From Hyphomicrobium_A sp036559705 (lineage in GTDB: Bacteria > Pseudomonadota > Alphaproteobacteria > Rhizobiales > Hyphomicrobiaceae): a stretch of 14,152 nt of DNA. The position numbers and the translations under genes were made by a program. Below, piece by piece: positions 12,751 through 14,152 of the stretch (its first letter is position 1; the number at the start of each line of letters is the position of its first letter). The stretch covers positions 1-14,152 of the forward strand of contig DATBSP010000148.1 of assembly GCA_036559705.1 (NCBI GenBank), in the 5' to 3' direction. Below the pieces are notes generated by a model that worked only from the letters and a program-made list of their open reading frames with translations, was not told the DNA's origin and did not search any database.

Positions 12751-13275
12751 TTGACCAAGACCGCAGAGGCCTTTCGCACTATCAGCGAAGTTGCCGACGA
12801 GCTTGAGGTCCCTAAGCACGTGCTTCGCTTCTGGGAGGGCCGGTTTCCGCAAATCCGGCCCATGAAGCGTGGCGGCGGGCGCCGGTACTACCGGCCCGAG
12901 GACATGTCGCTGCTGCGTGGCATCTGCCACCTGCTGCACGCCGAAGGCTACACCATCAAGGGCGTGCAGAAGATCTTGCGCGAGCAGGGTGTCGATACGG
13001 TGAAGCGGTACGGCGCGGATGCCGCCGAGCCCCCGGCACCTGTCGTGGCCGCTGCGCCGCCGGCCGGTAAGCGCGCTGGGCGTGCCGGCAAGAAATCCGC
13101 AGCTGCGGCCTCGGCGCCAGCCGCGCGCGGCGTGCCGACCAAGGCCGAGGTGCGAGAACGTTTGCTCGCTGCCATTGCCGAGCTCGAGACCTGCCGTGGC
13201 ATTCTGCTCGGCAACTCCCCCGAGACCGCCGCGCGCCGTCCCGCGCAAAAGGCGCGGCGATCTGCGCGCGCGTGA
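12751..13275 (+). CDS. MerR-family transcriptional regulator with a low-complexity linker
   Basis: A 174-residue regulator. Residues 8-80 form a MerR-type winged helix-turn-helix: FRTISEVADELEVPKHVLRF, then WEGRFPQIRPMKRGGGRRYY (R44/R45-Y46 in the wing), RPEDMSLLRGICHLLHAEGY and TIKGVQKILREQG. Residues 91-130 are Ala/Pro/Lys/Gly-rich and likely disordered (PPAGKRAGRAGKKSAAAASA). A short helix (KAEVRERLLAAIAELETCRG, 131-150) may serve as dimerisation helix, and the tail is basic. No effector-binding domain or metal cysteine pair is present. TTG at 12751 is the best start: GGAGG (12741-12745) lies 5 nt before it and no in-frame ATG or GTG is found between there and the ihfA stop. It is 44 bp after ihfA and overlaps the PPTase gene (GTGA). 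Targets unknown. Confidence 0.92.
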   Translation: MTKTAEAFRTISEVADELEVPKHVLRFWEGRFPQIRPMKRGGGRRYYRPEDMSLLRGICHLLHAEGYTIKGVQKILREQGVDTVKRYGADAAEPPAPVVAAAPPAGKRAGRAGKKSAAAASAPAARGVPTKAEVRERLLAAIAELETCRGILLGNSPETAARRPAQKARRSARA

Positions 13276-14015
13276 GCGGCCTTCAAACCCCTGAGATCTG
13301 GGGCGTCGACCTTGCGGCCGCCACAGCGGGGCTGCAGCTCATCGAGGAGCGCACGCCGCGGCTCTGTCCCGCCGATCGTGCGCGTGCCGCGGGCTTCTCC
13401 GATCCGGCCGTGCGCGAGGAATGGCTGGCAACACACATCGCGTTGCGCATTCTCATCGAGCACGCTGCCGGCGCCGAGTGGCGCGGCGCCACGTTCGCGC
13501 GATCGGAGCGCGGCAAGCCGCAACTTGATGGTGCGCCGCTCGCGTTCAGCTTGTCGCACGCGCCCGGCCTGGCGGTGATCGGGCTCTCGCCTTGCGGCAG
13601 CATCGGAGTCGACGTCGAGCGCACGCGGTGCGTGCGCCTCGTCAAGGCGCGACGGGCGCGTATCGAGGAGGCCGGTGCCGCGTTGCAGGCAGCGCCGCTG
13701 CCCGACGATGGAGAAGCGCGCTTCTTGCAGGCCTGGGTGCGGCTCGAAGCCTTCGCCAAGGCCGAAGGCTGCGGCATCGGCCGGCTGCTGACGCACCTCG
13801 GCATCCTGGGCACGAGTGCGGCAGCGCGCGCCGATCAGCAAAGCGCGCGTGCGCTTATAGAGGCAATGCTCGTCTCCAGTCCGTCGCCGGCTGTTCGCGA
13901 CCTGCAACTCGGTGCGGGCGTCTACGCTGCCGCCGTGTTTACCGGCGTGCCGCCGACGTCCGCCATTTCCTGGCTGCCGACCAGCGTCGCAGGCCTGGAA
14001 AAGCTGACTTGCTAA
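13272..14015 (+). CDS. 4'-phosphopantetheinyl transferase superfamily protein, non-canonical
   Basis: A 247-residue protein of the Sfp-like superfamily, whose members move phosphopantetheine from CoA to a serine of carrier proteins. The pseudo-duplicated architecture is clear: RSERGKPQLDGAPLAFSLSH with H96 as CoA-contact residue, GVDVER with D114 and E116 as metal ligands, and WVRLEAFAKAEG with W155, E159 and K163 in the positions of Sfp W147, E151 and K155. Oddly the usual W-x-x-K-E has Leu at 158 in place of Lys. The start GTG at 13272 overlaps the merR stop (GTGA), and gives translational coupling. The C-terminal 50 residues carry no known motif. Position behind plsX-fabH-ihfA-merR suggests a link with fatty-acid or polyketide carriers, but that is inference. 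Confidence 0.85.
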   Translation: MSGLQTPEIWGVDLAAATAGLQLIEERTPRLCPADRARAAGFSDPAVREEWLATHIALRILIEHAAGAEWRGATFARSERGKPQLDGAPLAFSLSHAPGLAVIGLSPCGSIGVDVERTRCVRLVKARRARIEEAGAALQAAPLPDDGEARFLQAWVRLEAFAKAEGCGIGRLLTHLGILGTSAAARADQQSARALIEAMLVSSPSPAVRDLQLGAGVYAAAVFTGVPPTSAISWLPTSVAGLEKLTC

Positions 14016-14034
14016 AGTGGCGACGGCTTTACCG

Positions 14035-14063
14035 TTGACCCGCATGGTCGCGCGGGGCAAAAG
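14035..14063 (+). promoter_or_regulatory. Possible tRNA-Pro promoter
   Basis: TTGACC (14035-14040), 17 nt, then CAAAAG (14058-14063) lie just before the tRNA, which would give a start near 14070 with almost no leader. The -35 is good, the -10 is poor. Confidence 0.3.
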
Positions 14064-14071
14064 GGGCGCTT

Positions 14072-14149
14072 CGGAGCGTAGCGCAGCCTGGTTAGCGCAC
14101 CAGTCTGGGGGACTGGGGGTCGGAGGTTCAAATCCTCTCGCTCCGACCA
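14072..14149 (+). tRNA. tRNA-Pro (anticodon GGG)
   Basis: A 78-nt cloverleaf folds completely. The acceptor stem is CGGAGCG with CGCTCCG, the D stem GCGC with GCGC, and the anticodon stem CCAGT with ACTGG around the loop CTGGGGG (anticodon GGG at 14107-14109, reading CCC and, by wobble, CCU proline codons). The T arm is GGAGG-TTCAAAT-CCTCT, with one wobble pair, and the CCA end is encoded (14147-14149). It stands about 57 bp after the PPTase stop, and the window ends 3 bp later. Confidence 0.97.
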
Positions 14150-14152
14150 ATC

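Noticed and set aside
12948..14150. 400-residue minus-strand open frame beginning MVGARGFEPPTPSPPDWC
   Set aside because: The N-terminus is the antisense of tRNA-Pro, a well-known source of false proteins, and the rest is antisense to the PPTase and merR genes, which have clear family motifs.
1..14152. CRISPR arrays, insertion sequences, prophage or toxin-antitoxin genes
   Set aside because: No regularly spaced repeats, transposase motifs or terminal inverted repeats were seen. The XRE protein lacks a toxin partner; its neighbour is a transporter gene.

Overview
The window is about 14.2 kb of GC-rich, densely coding chromosomal DNA. It most likely comes from an alphaproteobacterium of the order Hyphomicrobiales (Rhizobiales). 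The main evidence is the gene order ubiquinol-cytochrome c chaperone (CBP3-like) - DUF177 - plsX - fabH - ihfA - merR, which is characteristic of that class, together with a divergent bamE-like lipoprotein gene, trmFO and a K+-insensitive-type proton-pumping pyrophosphatase. The genus cannot be fixed from the sequence alone. I see no phage, insertion sequence, CRISPR array or obvious foreign island, and no intergenic gap exceeds about 230 bases.

Layout. (1) 1-789, minus strand: a small XRE-type regulator gene followed by the start of a SulP anion transporter gene that runs off the left edge, probably one transcription unit. (2) 860-2290, minus: trmFO, for folate-dependent m5U54 tRNA methylation. 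(3) 2437-4109, plus: two overlapping membrane-protein genes, DUF2157 and a GDYXXLXY protein. (4) 4267-5818: three less-known genes, namely a secreted cysteine-containing protein (plus), a DUF937-like protein (minus) and a tiny secreted Arg/Tyr/Trp-rich protein (plus). (5) 6047-8218, plus: hppA, closed by a good hairpin terminator and convergent with bamE (8280-8771, minus). (6) 8918-13275, plus: the chaperone-DUF177-plsX-fabH-ihfA-merR series, extended by an overlapping phosphopantetheinyl transferase gene to 14015. (7) 14072-14149: tRNA-Pro(GGG) at the right edge.

How the genes fit together. The right half combines membrane-lipid and fatty-acid initiation (PlsX, FabH and a possible carrier-protein-activating PPTase), respiratory complex III assembly (CBP3-like) and outer-membrane assembly (BamE) with two DNA-binding proteins (IHF alpha and a MerR-like protein). 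HppA recovers energy from the pyrophosphate released by biosynthesis.

No clearly new multi-gene system is visible. The points most worth a second look are several unexplained inverted repeats in front of genes (XRE, hppA, bamE/chaperone, fabH, ihfA), a probably leaderless autoregulated XRE gene, a PPTase with a non-canonical signature motif, and the uncharacterised DUF2157/GDYXXLXY pair.
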